Shown one piece after another: positions 37,868 through 48,000 of a DNA stretch of 64,000 nucleotides (the first letter of the stretch is position 1; every line of letters starts with the position of its first letter). The position numbers and the translations under genes were made by a program. The DNA is from Brevibacillus brevis (GTDB lineage Bacteria; Bacillota; Bacilli; Brevibacillales; Brevibacillaceae). The stretch lies in assembly GCF_900637055.1 (NCBI RefSeq), contig NZ_LR134338.1, forward strand, positions 89,501-153,500, written 5' to 3'. Under the pieces are notes generated by a model. It saw only the letters and a list, made by a program, of their open reading frames with translations, searched no databases and was not told the origin of the DNA.

Positions 37868-38701
37868 ATGAAGAAATTGCGCAGAAGTGCACGTCTGGTT
37901 GACATGACGCAGCACTTGCTCGCCCATCCCCATACGCTGACTCCTCTCACTCTGTTCGCGGAACAATACGGCGCAGCGAAATCATCCATCAGTGAAGACT
38001 TGTCTATCATCAAAGAGGCTTTTGAAGTCCAAGGGGTAGGCTTGTTGAAAACGGTGGCGGGAGCGGCAGGCGGAGTGAAGTATATTCCACAGGTCAAAAC
38101 GGAAGAGGCCCTTCACTTCATGCGCGAACTGATCGGTCAACTCGCTAATCCAGAGAGGCTTTTGCCAGGTGGATACTTGTATATGTCCGACATTCTCGGA
38201 AATCCACAAACGATGGCGAAGATCGGAAAGCTCTTTGCAACCGCTTATGCGGATAAAAATGTGGATGTCGTCATGACGGTGGAAACAAAGGGGGTTCCAC
38301 TTGCGTATGCGACGGCTATGTTTTTGAATGTGCCTGTTGTGATTGTCCGCCGTGACAACAAGGTGACGGAAGGTTCAGTAGTGAGCATTAACTATGTATC
38401 GGGTTCCAGTAAACGAATTCAAACCATGTCACTCGCTCGCCGCGGTTTGGCCGAACAGTCTCGCGTCCTCATTGTGGACGACTTTATGAAAGCTGGCGGG
38501 ACATTGCGGGGCATGATTGATCTGTTGCAGGAATTCCGAGCAACCGTAGTAGGATGCGGCGTACTGGTAGAAACGACAGCGGATGTTTCTGAGCGTTTGG
38601 TAGATGAATATGTATCGCTTGCAAAACTTCAGGATGTAGACTTCAAGGGCAAGCAAATCGAAATAGAGCTGGGCAGTTTTTTTGAAAAAAGAGGGGAGTA
38701 G
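37868..38701 (+). CDS. purR: Purine operon repressor PurR (PRPP-sensing)
   Basis: A 277-aa Bacillus-type PurR: an N-terminal winged helix (RRSARLVDMTQHLLAHPHTL to YGAAKSSISEDLSII) joined to a type I phosphoribosyltransferase domain. The PRPP loop is VLIVDDFMKAGGTLRGMIDL. PRPP relieves repression of pur genes. GGAGGAAG precedes ATG 37868. Directly followed by ridA (6 bp), as purR-yabJ in B. subtilis. Confidence 0.97.
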   Translation: MKKLRRSARLVDMTQHLLAHPHTLTPLTLFAEQYGAAKSSISEDLSIIKEAFEVQGVGLLKTVAGAAGGVKYIPQVKTEEALHFMRELIGQLANPERLLPGGYLYMSDILGNPQTMAKIGKLFATAYADKNVDVVMTVETKGVPLAYATAMFLNVPVVIVRRDNKVTEGSVVSINYVSGSSKRIQTMSLARRGLAEQSRVLIVDDFMKAGGTLRGMIDLLQEFRATVVGCGVLVETTADVSERLVDEYVSLAKLQDVDFKGKQIEIELGSFFEKRGE

Positions 38702-38707
38702 ATAGGT

Positions 38708-39088
38708 ATGGCAATCTCTTTTGTTTCAACTGACAAGGCTCCTGCCGCTATTGGGCCTTACAGCCAAGCTGCAAAGGTAGGTCCATTTCTTTTTGCATCG
38801 GGTCAAATTCCGCTGCGTGCAGACGGCACTTTGGTAGAAGGTGACGTCGTGGAGCAAACCCATCAGGTTTTTTCCAACATTCAAGCGGTACTGGCAGAAG
38901 CCGGTGGCAACCTGACGAATGTAGTAAAGGCGACCGTATTCATCAAGGACATGAATGATTTTGGTCAACTGAACGAAGTGTACGGCCAATATTTTGGCGA
39001 TCACAAGCCAGCTCGTTCCACTGTGGAAGTGGCACGCCTGCCGCGTGATGTAAAAGTCGAAATCGAAATCGTAGCTTATATCGAATAG
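38708..39088 (+). CDS. ridA: RidA-family enamine/imine deaminase
   Basis: A 126-aa RidA (YabJ) protein with [45 protein letters not shown] and [19 protein letters not shown]; the Arg that anchors the substrate carboxylate is in the last motif. RidA hydrolyses reactive 2-aminoacrylate-type enamines. Co-transcribed with purR and followed by a terminator. Confidence 0.96.
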   Translation: MAISFVSTDKAPAAIGPYSQAAKVGPFLFASGQIPLRADGTLVEGDVVEQTHQVFSNIQAVLAEAGGNLTNVVKATVFIKDMNDFGQLNEVYGQYFGDHKPARSTVEVARLPRDVKVEIEIVAYIE

Positions 39089-39100
39089 AAAAAAATGGAA

Positions 39101-39136
39101 AACAGCCTGATGCCACGCGCATTGGGCTGTTTTTGT
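39101..39136 (+). terminator. Terminator after ridA
   Basis: AACAGCC and GGCTGTT arms, then TTT. Confidence 0.8.
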
Positions 39137-39210
39137 ACCTGCGGAAAATGTTTCCAAAAAATGACATAAAAACATATTTATATATTTTTTCAAAAATTGC
39201 ACAAAGATAA

Positions 39211-39239
39211 GCAGGAATATTTACCCAGCGGGTGGAAAT
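39211..39239 (+). promoter_or_regulatory. Sigma-H promoter of spoVG
   Basis: -35 GCAGGAATA (39211-39219), 12 bp, -10 GTGGAAAT (39232-39239), close to the sigma-H consensus (AGGAWWT, GAAT). B. subtilis spoVG has AGCAGGATTT and GTGGAATT at equivalent places. The AT-rich DNA upstream (39170-39200) fits an AbrB-bound region. Confidence 0.85.
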
Positions 39240-39278
39240 AATCCTAAACGCGTTACATAGATAAAGGGAGTGAACTAG

Positions 39279-39566
39279 ATGGAAGTAACAGACGTAAGAC
39301 TTCGCCGAGTGAATACGGATGGTAGGATGAAAGCGATTGCATCCATTACAATTGACCATGAATTTGTGGTTCATGATATCCGTGTCATTGACGGAAACAA
39401 TGGTATGTTTGTAGCTATGCCGAGCAAGCGTACACCAGATGGAGAATTCCGCGATATTGCACATCCGATTTCTTCAACTACCCGTGAAAAAATCCAGGCA
39501 GCAGTTCTCACAGAATACGACCGCGTAGGTCAAGAGGAAGAAAGCACTATCGAAGCTGGTGCTTAA
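39279..39566 (+). CDS. spoVG: SpoVG regulator
   Basis: A 95-aa protein starting [20 protein letters not shown], with [29 protein letters not shown], diagnostic of SpoVG. It binds nucleic acid and affects septation and sporulation. GGGAG precedes the ATG. Under the sigma-H promoter described above, and single-gene. Confidence 0.97.
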   Translation: MEVTDVRLRRVNTDGRMKAIASITIDHEFVVHDIRVIDGNNGMFVAMPSKRTPDGEFRDIAHPISSTTREKIQAAVLTEYDRVGQEEESTIEAGA

Positions 39567-39583
39567 AAAGTCCTTATACTCAA

Positions 39584-39611
39584 AGCACCCTGTCACTTGC
39601 GACAGGGTGCT
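39584..39611. terminator. Bidirectional hairpin between spoVG and the GTPase gene
   Basis: Perfect AGCACCCTGTC/GACAGGGTGCT stem between convergent genes; T-run short on both sides. Confidence 0.6.
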
Positions 39612-39621
39612 TCGGCGTCCG

Positions 39622-40638
39622 TTAACCATAACATTTTTTTAGGTCGTTCAAAATATTTTCTTTATCCATTCCTTCCCCAATGAAAACAGCTACCATTTTC
39701 GGTCCGAAATTTTCAAAAGGGAACAGGAGCACCTGATTATCGGTATGTTGAAACGAGATCAGCTCGGGCTTTCCGTGGAACTGGACGTAGCCTTTTGCCC
39801 GATAGACATTTTTGGGGAGATCGTATAGAAAGTCCTCGAATTTTTTCGCGTCTACGGGACCGGTGAATACATAGGAAAACGTTTCGATACTATTGTAGAG
39901 AGAGGGTTGGCTTGTTTTCAGGCCAAGGGATTGCTTGAGCCTGTCCATCGTTGACATTCGTCCGATGCTTTTCTGTACGGCAATGGGGCGGTTTGTCTCG
40001 TTGTCGAGCGGTCGCTCATGAACGGTGCGTTTGACAGATAAAAGCCGGGGGACTTCTATTTCTGCCTGAACAGTAGCGTGTATGGGTGCGATCGGATTGA
40101 TTTCGCTGAGCTTTTGCTTGACCCGCTCTATGACATCAGGACTGGTCAAATCGGTTTTGTTCAAAAGAAGCAGGTCTGCGTAACGCACTTGGTTTCGAAT
40201 CGTTTTGACCAGAGTGGCAGTCGAGGAGAATCGTGAGTTGAGGTCTAGAAAGCGAGAGGCGTCGACAACACTAATGGTCCCTTTTAACTCCAGTCGATCA
40301 TACAACTCTGGATGGGTAATCGTATCGATAACATCAAGTGGATCGGCTACGCCAGTAGTCTCGATGAGGATTCGGTCTGGCGCAATGGCGTTCATAATAT
40401 CTTTTAAGCCTTCCGTCAGCTCGCCCTTGATCGAGCAGCATATGCAGCCATCAAGCATTTTTTTGACAGGAAAGCCGAAGCCTTGCAATTGTTCCCCGTC
40501 AATATCTTCCTCCCCCATTTCATTCATCAAGACGACTACTTTCTGGTCTGTGATGCGCAAATGAGTCAGCCACTTTTGCAAAAGGGTGGTTTTTCCGCTT
40601 CCTAAATATCCAGTCAGCAAGTATATCTCTGCACTCAT
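39622..40638 (-). CDS. CobW/COG0523-family metallochaperone GTPase
   Basis: A 338-aa P-loop GTPase. Walker A GYLGSGKTTLLQKWL is at the start, the metal motif GCICCSIKGEL (CxCC) near residue 65, ILIETTGVADP at Walker B, LLLNKTDL as NKxD, and a CobW C-terminal domain from about residue 245. COG0523 proteins deliver zinc, cobalt or other metals. No Zur-like palindrome was seen upstream. AAGGAGG precedes the ATG. It is an addition between spoVG and glmU relative to B. subtilis. Confidence 0.92.
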   Translation of the reverse strand: MSAEIYLLTGYLGSGKTTLLQKWLTHLRITDQKVVVLMNEMGEEDIDGEQLQGFGFPVKKMLDGCICCSIKGELTEGLKDIMNAIAPDRILIETTGVADPLDVIDTITHPELYDRLELKGTISVVDASRFLDLNSRFSSTATLVKTIRNQVRYADLLLLNKTDLTSPDVIERVKQKLSEINPIAPIHATVQAEIEVPRLLSVKRTVHERPLDNETNRPIAVQKSIGRMSTMDRLKQSLGLKTSQPSLYNSIETFSYVFTGPVDAKKFEDFLYDLPKNVYRAKGYVQFHGKPELISFQHTDNQVLLFPFENFGPKMVAVFIGEGMDKENILNDLKKCYG

Positions 40639-40772
40639 CTCATCCTACCTCCTTCAAATAACCCCTTTCGCCCAACAATATATCACATTTCTGTCAGAAA
40701 ATTAAATGTTGTCTGCCTTGTGTCTAACTACTGGCAATGCAAGGAATCGGGCATAATCCTGTATCGATTGTC

Positions 40773-40802
40773 TTGAAATCCACATATGAATTAGGATATA
40801 GT
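40773..40802 (+). promoter_or_regulatory. Putative glmU promoter
   Basis: TTGAAA (40773-40778), 18 bp, TATAGT (40797-40802). Confidence 0.45.
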
Positions 40803-40833
40803 CATTGTGGAACTTCTACGATGGAGGGTTGAC

Positions 40834-42219
40834 ATGTCTAAGATCCATGCCGTGGTTCTGGCTGCTGGTCAGGGTACACGGATGAAATCGAAGCTGTACA
40901 AAGTCCTGCACCCTGTGTGCGGAAAGCCTATGGTTCAGCATGTAGTCGATACGATGGCATCCATGCAGGTTCAGGATATCGTTGTCGTCGTAGGTCATGG
41001 TGCTGACGCTGTCCGCGCCAAACTAGGCGAGGACGTTACTTATGCACTGCAAGAAGAACAGTTGGGAACGGCACATGCCGTTTCGCAGGCAGCGCCGTTT
41101 TTACAGGATAAAGAAGGAACTACGTTTCTTTTATATGGAGACGTTCCCCTCTTGTCAGCGACTACGTTGTCGGCCTTGCTGAGCTATCACGAGGAGCAGC
41201 AAGCGGCTGCAACGGTATTAACCGCCGTGTTACCTGACGCAACAGGTTATGGGCGTATCGTGCGCAATGAGGCGGGCGAAGTATTGCGAATCGTGGAACA
41301 TAAGGATGCTACGGAAGCGGAACGGGCGATCAGTGAAATTAATACGGGCATATACTGCTATGACAACCGAAAATTATGGAAAGCCTTGGCGGAAGTGAAA
41401 AATGACAACGCACAAGGCGAATACTATGTAACAGACGTTGTCGGTATTTTGCGTGATGCAGGTGAAAAGGTAGTTGGATACGAAGCGGTTGACCCGGAGG
41501 AAACGATGGGTGTTAACGATCGTGTACAGCTATCGGAAGCAGAAGCCTACATGAAAAAACGTATTATGACTGGTCACATGCGAAATGGTGTGACAATCAT
41601 CGATCCAGCTTCTACGTACATCGAAGCGGATGTGAAGATTGAGGCAGATACCGTGATCCACCCAGGTTCTTTCCTGCGTGGACAAACAACCGTTGGAGCT
41701 GATTGTGTAATCGGACCCCAAGCGGATCTGACGAATGTGAACGTAGCGAGTGGCGTGACCATTTCTTACTCTGTGCTGGTTGATTCGAGTGTGGAAAGCG
41801 AGTCTTCTGTTGGTCCATTTGCTTATGTTCGACCAGGAACACAGATTGGACGCAATGCCAAAATCGGTGATTTCGTGGAATTGAAAAATGCGAAAATTGG
41901 TGACGGTACGAAGGTTCCTCATCTCAGCTATGTAGGAGATGCGGAGATCGGAGACGGAGTCAATATTGGCTGTGGAACGATTACCGTCAATTATGATGGC
42001 GCAGTGAAACATAAAACAACAGTAAAAGATGGAGCATTCATCGGATGCAACAGCAATCTGGTTGCGCCAGTTACAGTTGGACAAAATGCTTATGTAGCTG
42101 CAGGATCGACCATTAATCAAGATGTGCCAGATAATGCGCTTGCGATCGCACGTGAGCGTCAAGTGAATAAAATCGATTACGCGAACAAACTGCCTCGCAA
42201 GGGCAAAAAGCAATCATAA
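40834..42219 (+). CDS. glmU: Bifunctional GlcNAc-1-P uridyltransferase / GlcN-1-P acetyltransferase
   Basis: A 461-aa enzyme. N-terminal uridyltransferase with LAAGQGTRMKS, EEQLGTAHAV and INTGIYCYD; C-terminal left-handed beta-helix with the hexapeptide repeats and GCGTITVNYDGAVKHKT, the acetyltransferase site. It makes UDP-GlcNAc for peptidoglycan and teichoic acid. GGAGGG at 40823-40828 sets ATG 40834. prs follows 21 bp later. Confidence 0.98.
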   Translation: MSKIHAVVLAAGQGTRMKSKLYKVLHPVCGKPMVQHVVDTMASMQVQDIVVVVGHGADAVRAKLGEDVTYALQEEQLGTAHAVSQAAPFLQDKEGTTFLLYGDVPLLSATTLSALLSYHEEQQAAATVLTAVLPDATGYGRIVRNEAGEVLRIVEHKDATEAERAISEINTGIYCYDNRKLWKALAEVKNDNAQGEYYVTDVVGILRDAGEKVVGYEAVDPEETMGVNDRVQLSEAEAYMKKRIMTGHMRNGVTIIDPASTYIEADVKIEADTVIHPGSFLRGQTTVGADCVIGPQADLTNVNVASGVTISYSVLVDSSVESESSVGPFAYVRPGTQIGRNAKIGDFVELKNAKIGDGTKVPHLSYVGDAEIGDGVNIGCGTITVNYDGAVKHKTTVKDGAFIGCNSNLVAPVTVGQNAYVAAGSTINQDVPDNALAIARERQVNKIDYANKLPRKGKKQS

Positions 42220-42240
42220 CGGGAGGTTCTTGAGAAGATC

Positions 42241-43191
42241 ATGGCTAATTACCGCGACCCAAAACTGAAGGTATTTACGTGCAACGCAAACCCGGAACTG
42301 GCAAAAGAAATCGCCGAACACATCGGTGTACCACTCGGAAACGCACAAGTAGTGCGCTTTAGTGATGGCGAATGCCAACTCAAACTCAATGAAAGCGTTC
42401 GCGGTTGTGACGTATTTGTCATTCAGCCAACGTCTGCTCCCGTTAATGAGCATTTGATGGAGCTTTTGGTCATGGTCGATGCATTGAAACGCGCTTCGGC
42501 TAAGAGTATTAACGTGGTCATTCCTTACTACGGTTATGCTCGTCAAGATCGTAAAGCACGCGCACGCGATCCGATCACGGCTAAGCTGGTTGCGAACCTG
42601 ATCGAGACAGCAGGTGCACAACGTGTGATTACGATGGATTTGCACGCAACACAAATCCAAGGCTTCTTCGATATTCCGGTTGATCATCTGCTGGGTGTGC
42701 CTATCTTGGGCAAACACTTCTCTGAAAAAGGTCTGAAAGATATCGTTGTCGTATCTCCGGATCACGGTGGAGTGACCCGTGCTCGTAAATTGGCAGAACG
42801 TCTGGAAGCGCCTATTGCCATTATTGACAAACGTCGCCCAGAACCAAACGTAGCCGAAGTAATGAACATCGTAGGTAACATCGAAGGCAAAACAGCGATC
42901 ATCATCGACGATATTATCGATACCGCTGGAACGATCACACTGGCTGCAAGTGCCCTTGTAGAAGCAGGCGCACGTGAAGTATATGCATGCTGCACGCACC
43001 CAGTTCTGTCCGGTCCTGCTATCGAGCGTATTGCTAACTCGAAGATCAAGGAACTGATTGTGACCAACTCAATCCCGCTGACAGAAGAACAAATTATCGA
43101 TAAGATTACCGTTCTTTCTGTAGCGCCAATCATTGGTGAAGCAATCATTCGTGTTCACGAAGAGCTTTCCGTAAGCAAGTTGTTCGATTAA
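42241..43191 (+). CDS. prs: Ribose-phosphate pyrophosphokinase
   Basis: A 316-aa PRPP synthetase: [20 protein letters not shown], the [18 protein letters not shown] flexible loop, [11 protein letters not shown] and the PRPP-binding [17 protein letters not shown] feeds purine, pyrimidine, His and Trp synthesis and is the ligand of PurR encoded upstream. Follows glmU in the conserved order. GGGAGG at 42220-42225. Confidence 0.98.
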   Translation: MANYRDPKLKVFTCNANPELAKEIAEHIGVPLGNAQVVRFSDGECQLKLNESVRGCDVFVIQPTSAPVNEHLMELLVMVDALKRASAKSINVVIPYYGYARQDRKARARDPITAKLVANLIETAGAQRVITMDLHATQIQGFFDIPVDHLLGVPILGKHFSEKGLKDIVVVSPDHGGVTRARKLAERLEAPIAIIDKRRPEPNVAEVMNIVGNIEGKTAIIIDDIIDTAGTITLAASALVEAGAREVYACCTHPVLSGPAIERIANSKIKELIVTNSIPLTEEQIIDKITVLSVAPIIGEAIIRVHEELSVSKLFD

Positions 43192-43196
43192 TATAC

Positions 43197-43281
43197 AATC
43201 CCCTATTAGGGGATTGAACTAAACCTCCGATGGACAAGCTAGTGAGGAAACTTTTACTAGCAGTCCGAAGGAGGTTTTTTT
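43197..43281 (+). promoter_or_regulatory. Two hairpins between prs and ctc; second contains the ctc ribosome site
   Basis: First stem CAATCCCCT/AGGGGATTG (43197-43216). Second, large stem from 43222: AACCTCC, GAT bulge, GGAC, GCTAGT, paired with ACTAGC, GTCC, GAA, GGAGGTT, then TTTTTTT. The 3' arm GGAGG is the ctc Shine-Dalgarno and the start codon follows the T-run, so the element could terminate transcription and hide the site. The symmetric GAT/GAA internal loop recalls the loop E region of 5S rRNA that L25 binds; autogenous control is inference. Confidence 0.7.
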
Positions 43282-43890
43282 GTGGAACAATTACAGGCAC
43301 AGTCTCGTGAACAAAAGACAGGCAATGCTGTAAAGGTACTGCGCAATGAAGGTTGGGTTCCCGGTATTATGTACGGCAGCGATATGGGCAACAAGCCGAT
43401 TCAGGTCAAAGGAAGAGAGCTGGATGCTGCCCTGCGTCACCAGTCGACGAACAAGCCATTCCGGTTGAATGTAGACGGGAACACGCACGATGTCATGGTT
43501 TATGAGCTGCAACGGCATCCTTTGCAGGGGAACATTTTGCATGCAGATTTTAAGAAGATCAATATGAATGAAAAAATACACACTTCCGTTCCTGTCCTCA
43601 TGACAGGAGATCCGGAGTTGGGTGTGGCTACCCTTATCCGCCACAGTGTGGAAGTAACTTGCTTGCCAGGTAATATACCAGAATCATTTCTGGTCGATGT
43701 CGACGGATTGAATATCGGGGATGTCGTACTGGTTTCCGATCTGAATGTCCCACCCGGAGTAGATCTGGGGCTCGAATCCACGGAAGTGCTGATCAGTGTA
43801 CTGCCTGTGAAGGCCAAGTCGGAAGAATCAATCGATGCGGAGCAAGAGGCAGAAGCAGTGGCCGAAAAAGCAGGAACCGCTAACGAATAA
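43282..43890 (+). CDS. ctc: 50S ribosomal protein L25 / general stress protein Ctc
   Basis: A 202-aa two-domain protein. N-terminal L25-type 5S rRNA-binding domain (GNAVKVLRNEGWVPGIMYG to MVYELQRHPLQGNILHADF) and a C-terminal TL5-type beta domain; the tail is acidic (EESIDAEQEAEAVAEKAG). Length matches B. subtilis Ctc. GTG start at 43282, only seven bases after GGAGG at the hairpin arm. No sigma-B promoter was visible. prs-ctc-pth order is conserved. Confidence 0.95.
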   Translation: MEQLQAQSREQKTGNAVKVLRNEGWVPGIMYGSDMGNKPIQVKGRELDAALRHQSTNKPFRLNVDGNTHDVMVYELQRHPLQGNILHADFKKINMNEKIHTSVPVLMTGDPELGVATLIRHSVEVTCLPGNIPESFLVDVDGLNIGDVVLVSDLNVPPGVDLGLESTEVLISVLPVKAKSEESIDAEQEAEAVAEKAGTANE

Positions 43891-43908
43891 AATTAGGGCA
43901 TGAAAAAG

Positions 43909-43939
43909 AAGGGCGAGGTGATTTCATCTCTGCCCTTTT
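43909..43939 (+). terminator. Terminator after ctc
   Basis: AAGGGC-GAGGTGA and TCTCTGCCCTT arms, then TTCCTTTT. Confidence 0.65.
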
Positions 43940-43995
43940 CCTTTTGTTCACGTGACCATTCGAGTACAATGGGAAGAGAGTAGGAGGGAATAAGC

Positions 43996-44565
43996 GTGAA
44001 AGTCATAATTGGATTGGGTAATCCCGGCAAAAAATATGAAGACACCAGACATAATGCTGGCTTTATGGCCATAGATAAGATTAGCGACAAATGGGGAATT
44101 CCTGTTACGCAAAACAAGTTTCGTGCACTCGTGGGCGAAGGACGAATCGAAGGCGAGAAGGTACTGCTGGTGAAGCCGCAGACGTACATGAATCTCTCCG
44201 GTGAATCGGTAGCGGAAGTCCTCAAGTTTTACAAACTGATTCCGGACGATCTCGTCGTCATCTACGACGATCTTGATTTGCCGACCGGACATCTTCGTCT
44301 GCGAGAAAAGGGCAGCGCTGGTGGGCACAACGGCATCAAGTCGATGATTCAGCATTTGGGCACACAGGAGTTTAAACGAATCAAGGTAGGGATCAGTCGT
44401 CCAGAACCAGGGCGGAGCGTCAGCGACTATGTTTTGAATACGTTTCCAGTGGCGGAAAGAGCCGACATTCAAGAAGCGGTGAGCTTGGCTGCTGATGCAT
44501 GCGCCATGTGGACAAGAGAGTCGTTTTTAAAGGTCATGAACCATTACAACAGCTTGAAAAAGTAG
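43996..44565 (+). CDS. pth: Peptidyl-tRNA hydrolase
   Basis: A 189-aa enzyme with GLGNPGKKYEDTRHNAGFMAID (catalytic His in RHNAGF), KPQTYMNLSGESV and YDDLDLPTGHLRLREKGSAGGHNGIKS. It releases stalled peptidyl-tRNA. Known as spoVC in B. subtilis. GGAGGGA at 43982-43988. Confidence 0.98.
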   Translation: MKVIIGLGNPGKKYEDTRHNAGFMAIDKISDKWGIPVTQNKFRALVGEGRIEGEKVLLVKPQTYMNLSGESVAEVLKFYKLIPDDLVVIYDDLDLPTGHLRLREKGSAGGHNGIKSMIQHLGTQEFKRIKVGISRPEPGRSVSDYVLNTFPVAERADIQEAVSLAADACAMWTRESFLKVMNHYNSLKK

Positions 44566-44594
44566 TATGATTTCCCACCCAATCGTCCATACTA
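44565..44594 (+). promoter_or_regulatory. Sigma-G-type promoter of fin
   Basis: -35 GTATG (44565-44569), 18 bp, -10 CATACTA (44588-44594), a perfect match to the sigma-G -10. The leader is short and the ribosome site (GGGGGTGG, 44612) sits at the expected distance. Fits forespore expression of fin. Confidence 0.7.
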
Positions 44595-44626
44595 AGCGAT
44601 AGGAACAGTATGGGGGTGGTATGTGC

Positions 44627-44857
44627 ATGAGCATACGCTATACATGTCGTTGCTGCGGCATGAAGATTGCAGAATTTGACGAATCGCAAGTAACAGAAGC
44701 GCAGCTCGGGTTTGATTCCTTGACCCCGGAGGAACGTGCTCTTATAATATCGAGAGAACAAAGTGGAGATACGGTCGTCAGCATCACGTGCGACTATTGC
44801 CGTGAAGCGCTGATTCAGCATCCAGAGCTTTCGCTAGTCGGAAACCCACTTCAATAA
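44627..44857 (+). CDS. fin: Anti-sigma-F factor Fin
   Basis: A 76-aa zinc protein with CRCCG and CDYCREAL cysteine pairs and LGFDSLTPEERALII between them, the Fin (YabK) signature. Fin binds core-associated sigma-F and helps the switch to sigma-G in the forespore. GGGGGTGG at 44612-44619 is too close to ATG 44621, so ATG 44627 is used. Between pth and mfd as in B. subtilis. Confidence 0.93.
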   Translation: MSIRYTCRCCGMKIAEFDESQVTEAQLGFDSLTPEERALIISREQSGDTVVSITCDYCREALIQHPELSLVGNPLQ

Positions 44858-44889
44858 GTGGATACGCATTAGGAAGGCTTGCACTGACA

Positions 44890-44922
44890 AGGCCTTAGCT
44901 TGGGGAGCTAAGGCTTCTTTTC
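44890..44922 (+). terminator. Terminator after fin
   Basis: AGGCCTTAGCT and AGCTAAGGCTT arms, then CTTTT. Confidence 0.75.
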
Positions 44923-45003
44923 GCATGGCTGACCTGCGGTTGTTGTGAACGTAAGCGAGGCTCTGATTTTAGTTGACAGAAGAATTAGAGAGGGGATTAG
45001 TGA

Positions 45004-48000
45004 ATGCAAGTCATCATTAACCCGATGAAACAGGACACGAACGTCGGGACAATCGTGGCTGGTTTGGAGAAGGGGCTACATGAGCAGCTTGTCTCTGGCT
45101 TAGCTGGTTCCGCCCGGCAAGTATTGATGGCGTCATTGCAACAAATGTCAGATCGTCCGGTCTGCGTAGTGACGCATAACATGTACCAAGCACAAAAAGT
45201 ATACGAAGATTTGATCGAGTTGGTTCCCTCTGATCAGGTGTTGCTTTATCCCGGTAATGAGCTGATTGGCTCTGAGCTTGCTATTGCCAGTCCTGAAATG
45301 CTGGCGCAGCGAATTCATGTATTCAACCGTCTGGCCCAAGGCTTTACGGGTTTTTTAGTTGCACCTTTTGCTGGCTTGCGTCGCTTGGTCGTTCCCCCGC
45401 AAGTATGGAAGGAAGCACAGATTCAGTTGTCCGTCGGTGATGAGCTCGATATCGAGTCCTTTTTGCTCCGATGTATTGAGCTTGGCTATGAGCGAGTGGA
45501 CATGGTCGAGCGCAAGGGAGAAATGAGTATTCGCGGCGGAATTATCGACTTGTATCCGATCGATTCGGAGTGGCCGGTGCGGATTGAGCTTTTTGATGTG
45601 GAGATCGACTCGATTCGTACGTTTGACATGCTCTCCCAACGGTCATTGGAATCCGTCCAGACTTATATTCTCGGTCCGGCAAAAGAAATGATCGCTTCGA
45701 CTCCGTTATTGCAGGAATCGGCTGTTCGCTTAGAACAAAAGCTGGGGGAAACCATCGCCAATTTGAAAGATGGGGCTGCCAAGGAAAAAGTCATGGAGCG
45801 AATCGGCTCTGATGCAGAGAGAATGAAGCAGGGACAGCGTTTTGCACAGCTGTATTCGTACATCTCTGTCATTTATCCGACTGGTGATACATTATTGTCC
45901 TATATGCCTGCCGATACCTTGCTGATCGTTGATGAGCCTTCTCGTGTGTTGGATACGGCAGCGCAATTGCAAAAAGAAGAAGGGGAATGGCTGACAGGAC
46001 GCATCATCCAGGGCGAATATATGGCCAATCTCAGCCTGTCGCGCACGTACGACGAGATCGTGTCGACGAAAAAGCGCCAGATCGTTTACCTCTCCCTATT
46101 TTTGAGACAATCACCGAAGACCCAGCCGCAAAACATCGTAAATCTAACTTGTCGTACCATGCAAAACTTCCATGGACAGATGAACGTGCTAAAAACAGAG
46201 CTGACCCGTTGGAAGAAGTCCCAGGATCAGATCGTCTTTGTCGCAGCTGATTTGGAGCGTGCGAAGCGACTGGAGCGTGTCCTGCATGACTACGAAATGG
46301 AAGCGGATGTTTTAACAGAAGCCGTGGAGACAGTACCTCCGGGGCGTCCTACGATCATTTTAGGAAACCTCCAGACCGGCTTTGAGCTTCCGTTAAACAA
46401 GCTGGTTGTTATTACGGAAGGTGAAGTATTTACCGCGAAACAGCGCAAGGCGCGCAAAGTTCAGCAGACGATGAACAACGCGGAGCGTATCAAAAACTAT
46501 CTGGAGCTCAAGCCCGGTGATTTCGTCGTGCACGTCAATCACGGGATTGGAAAATACCTCGGAATTGAAACCAAGGAAATTCTCGGAATTCATAAAGATT
46601 ACCTTCATATTCAATACGCCGCAGGAGACAGTCTGTTTGTTCCGATTGATCAAATCGACCATGTGCAGAAGTACGTGGCGAGCGAAGAGGCACAGCCGAA
46701 GATTTACAGCTTGGGCGGCAGCGAGTGGAAACGCGTCAAAAACAAGGTCCAGTCGTCTGTAAAGGATATCGCCGAGGATTTGATCAAGCTGTACGCAGCC
46801 CGCGAAGCGGCTGTCGGTCATACATTCTCTCCCGACACGACAGAGCAGCGTGAATTTGAGGCGATGTTCCCGTATCAGGAAACACAAGACCAGCTCCGCG
46901 CGATTTCTGAAGTCAAAGCGGACATGGAGCGCAAACGTCCGATGGATCGCCTCGTTTGTGGGGACGTAGGGTACGGGAAGACAGAGGTTGCGATTCGTGC
47001 TGCCTTCAAGGCTGTCATGGACGGAAAACAGGTAGCCGTTTTGGTTCCAACTACAATTCTGGCCCAGCAGCATTATGAGACGTTCCGTGAGCGTTTTGCG
47101 GAATATCCGATTCGCGTGGAGGTGTTGAGCCGATTCCGTTCGCGCAAAGAGCAGAATGCCACACTAAAAGGACTGAAGGAAGGCACAGTCGATGTCGTCA
47201 TCGGTACGCACCGTCTGCTTTCCAAAGACCTGACATTCCGCGAGCTCGGTCTGTTAATCGTAGACGAGGAGCAGCGCTTCGGTGTGAGCCACAAGGAAAA
47301 GCTGAAGCAGATCAAAACGAATGTGGATGTCATGACTCTGACCGCTACGCCGATTCCACGTACCCTGCACATGTCGATGCTCGGTGTGCGTGATTTGTCT
47401 GTCATCGAAACGCCGCCAGAAAATCGTTTTCCGGTGCAGACGTATGTGATGGATTACAGCCCTGCTCTCGTTCGCGAAGCGATTGAGCGCGAGATGGCTC
47501 GTGATGGGCAAGTGTTCTTCCTCTACAACCAAGTACAAGGAATCGAACAGATGGCGGAGCAGATTTCGATGCTCGTTCCTGACGCACGCATCGCTGTAGC
47601 ACATGGGCAGATGAACGAAAGCGAGCTGGAAGGCGTCATTCTCGACTTTTTGGAAGGGAATTTTGACGTATTGGTCAGCACGACGATCATTGAGACCGGG
47701 GTGGACATCCCGAACGTCAATACGCTGATTATTTACAATGCAGACAAAATGGGCTTGTCCCAGCTGTATCAGCTGCGTGGACGGGTAGGTCGTTCCAATC
47801 GAATTGCGTACGCTTACTTTACGTATCAACGGGACAAGGTGCTGACAGAGGTAGCGGAAAAACGTCTGCAAGCCATCAAGGAATTTACCGAGCTCGGCTC
47901 TGGCTTCAAGATCGCGATGCGAGATTTGTCCATTCGTGGAGCGGGTAATTTGCTGGGCGCGGAGCAGCATGGTTTTATTAATACGGTCGGATTCGACTTG

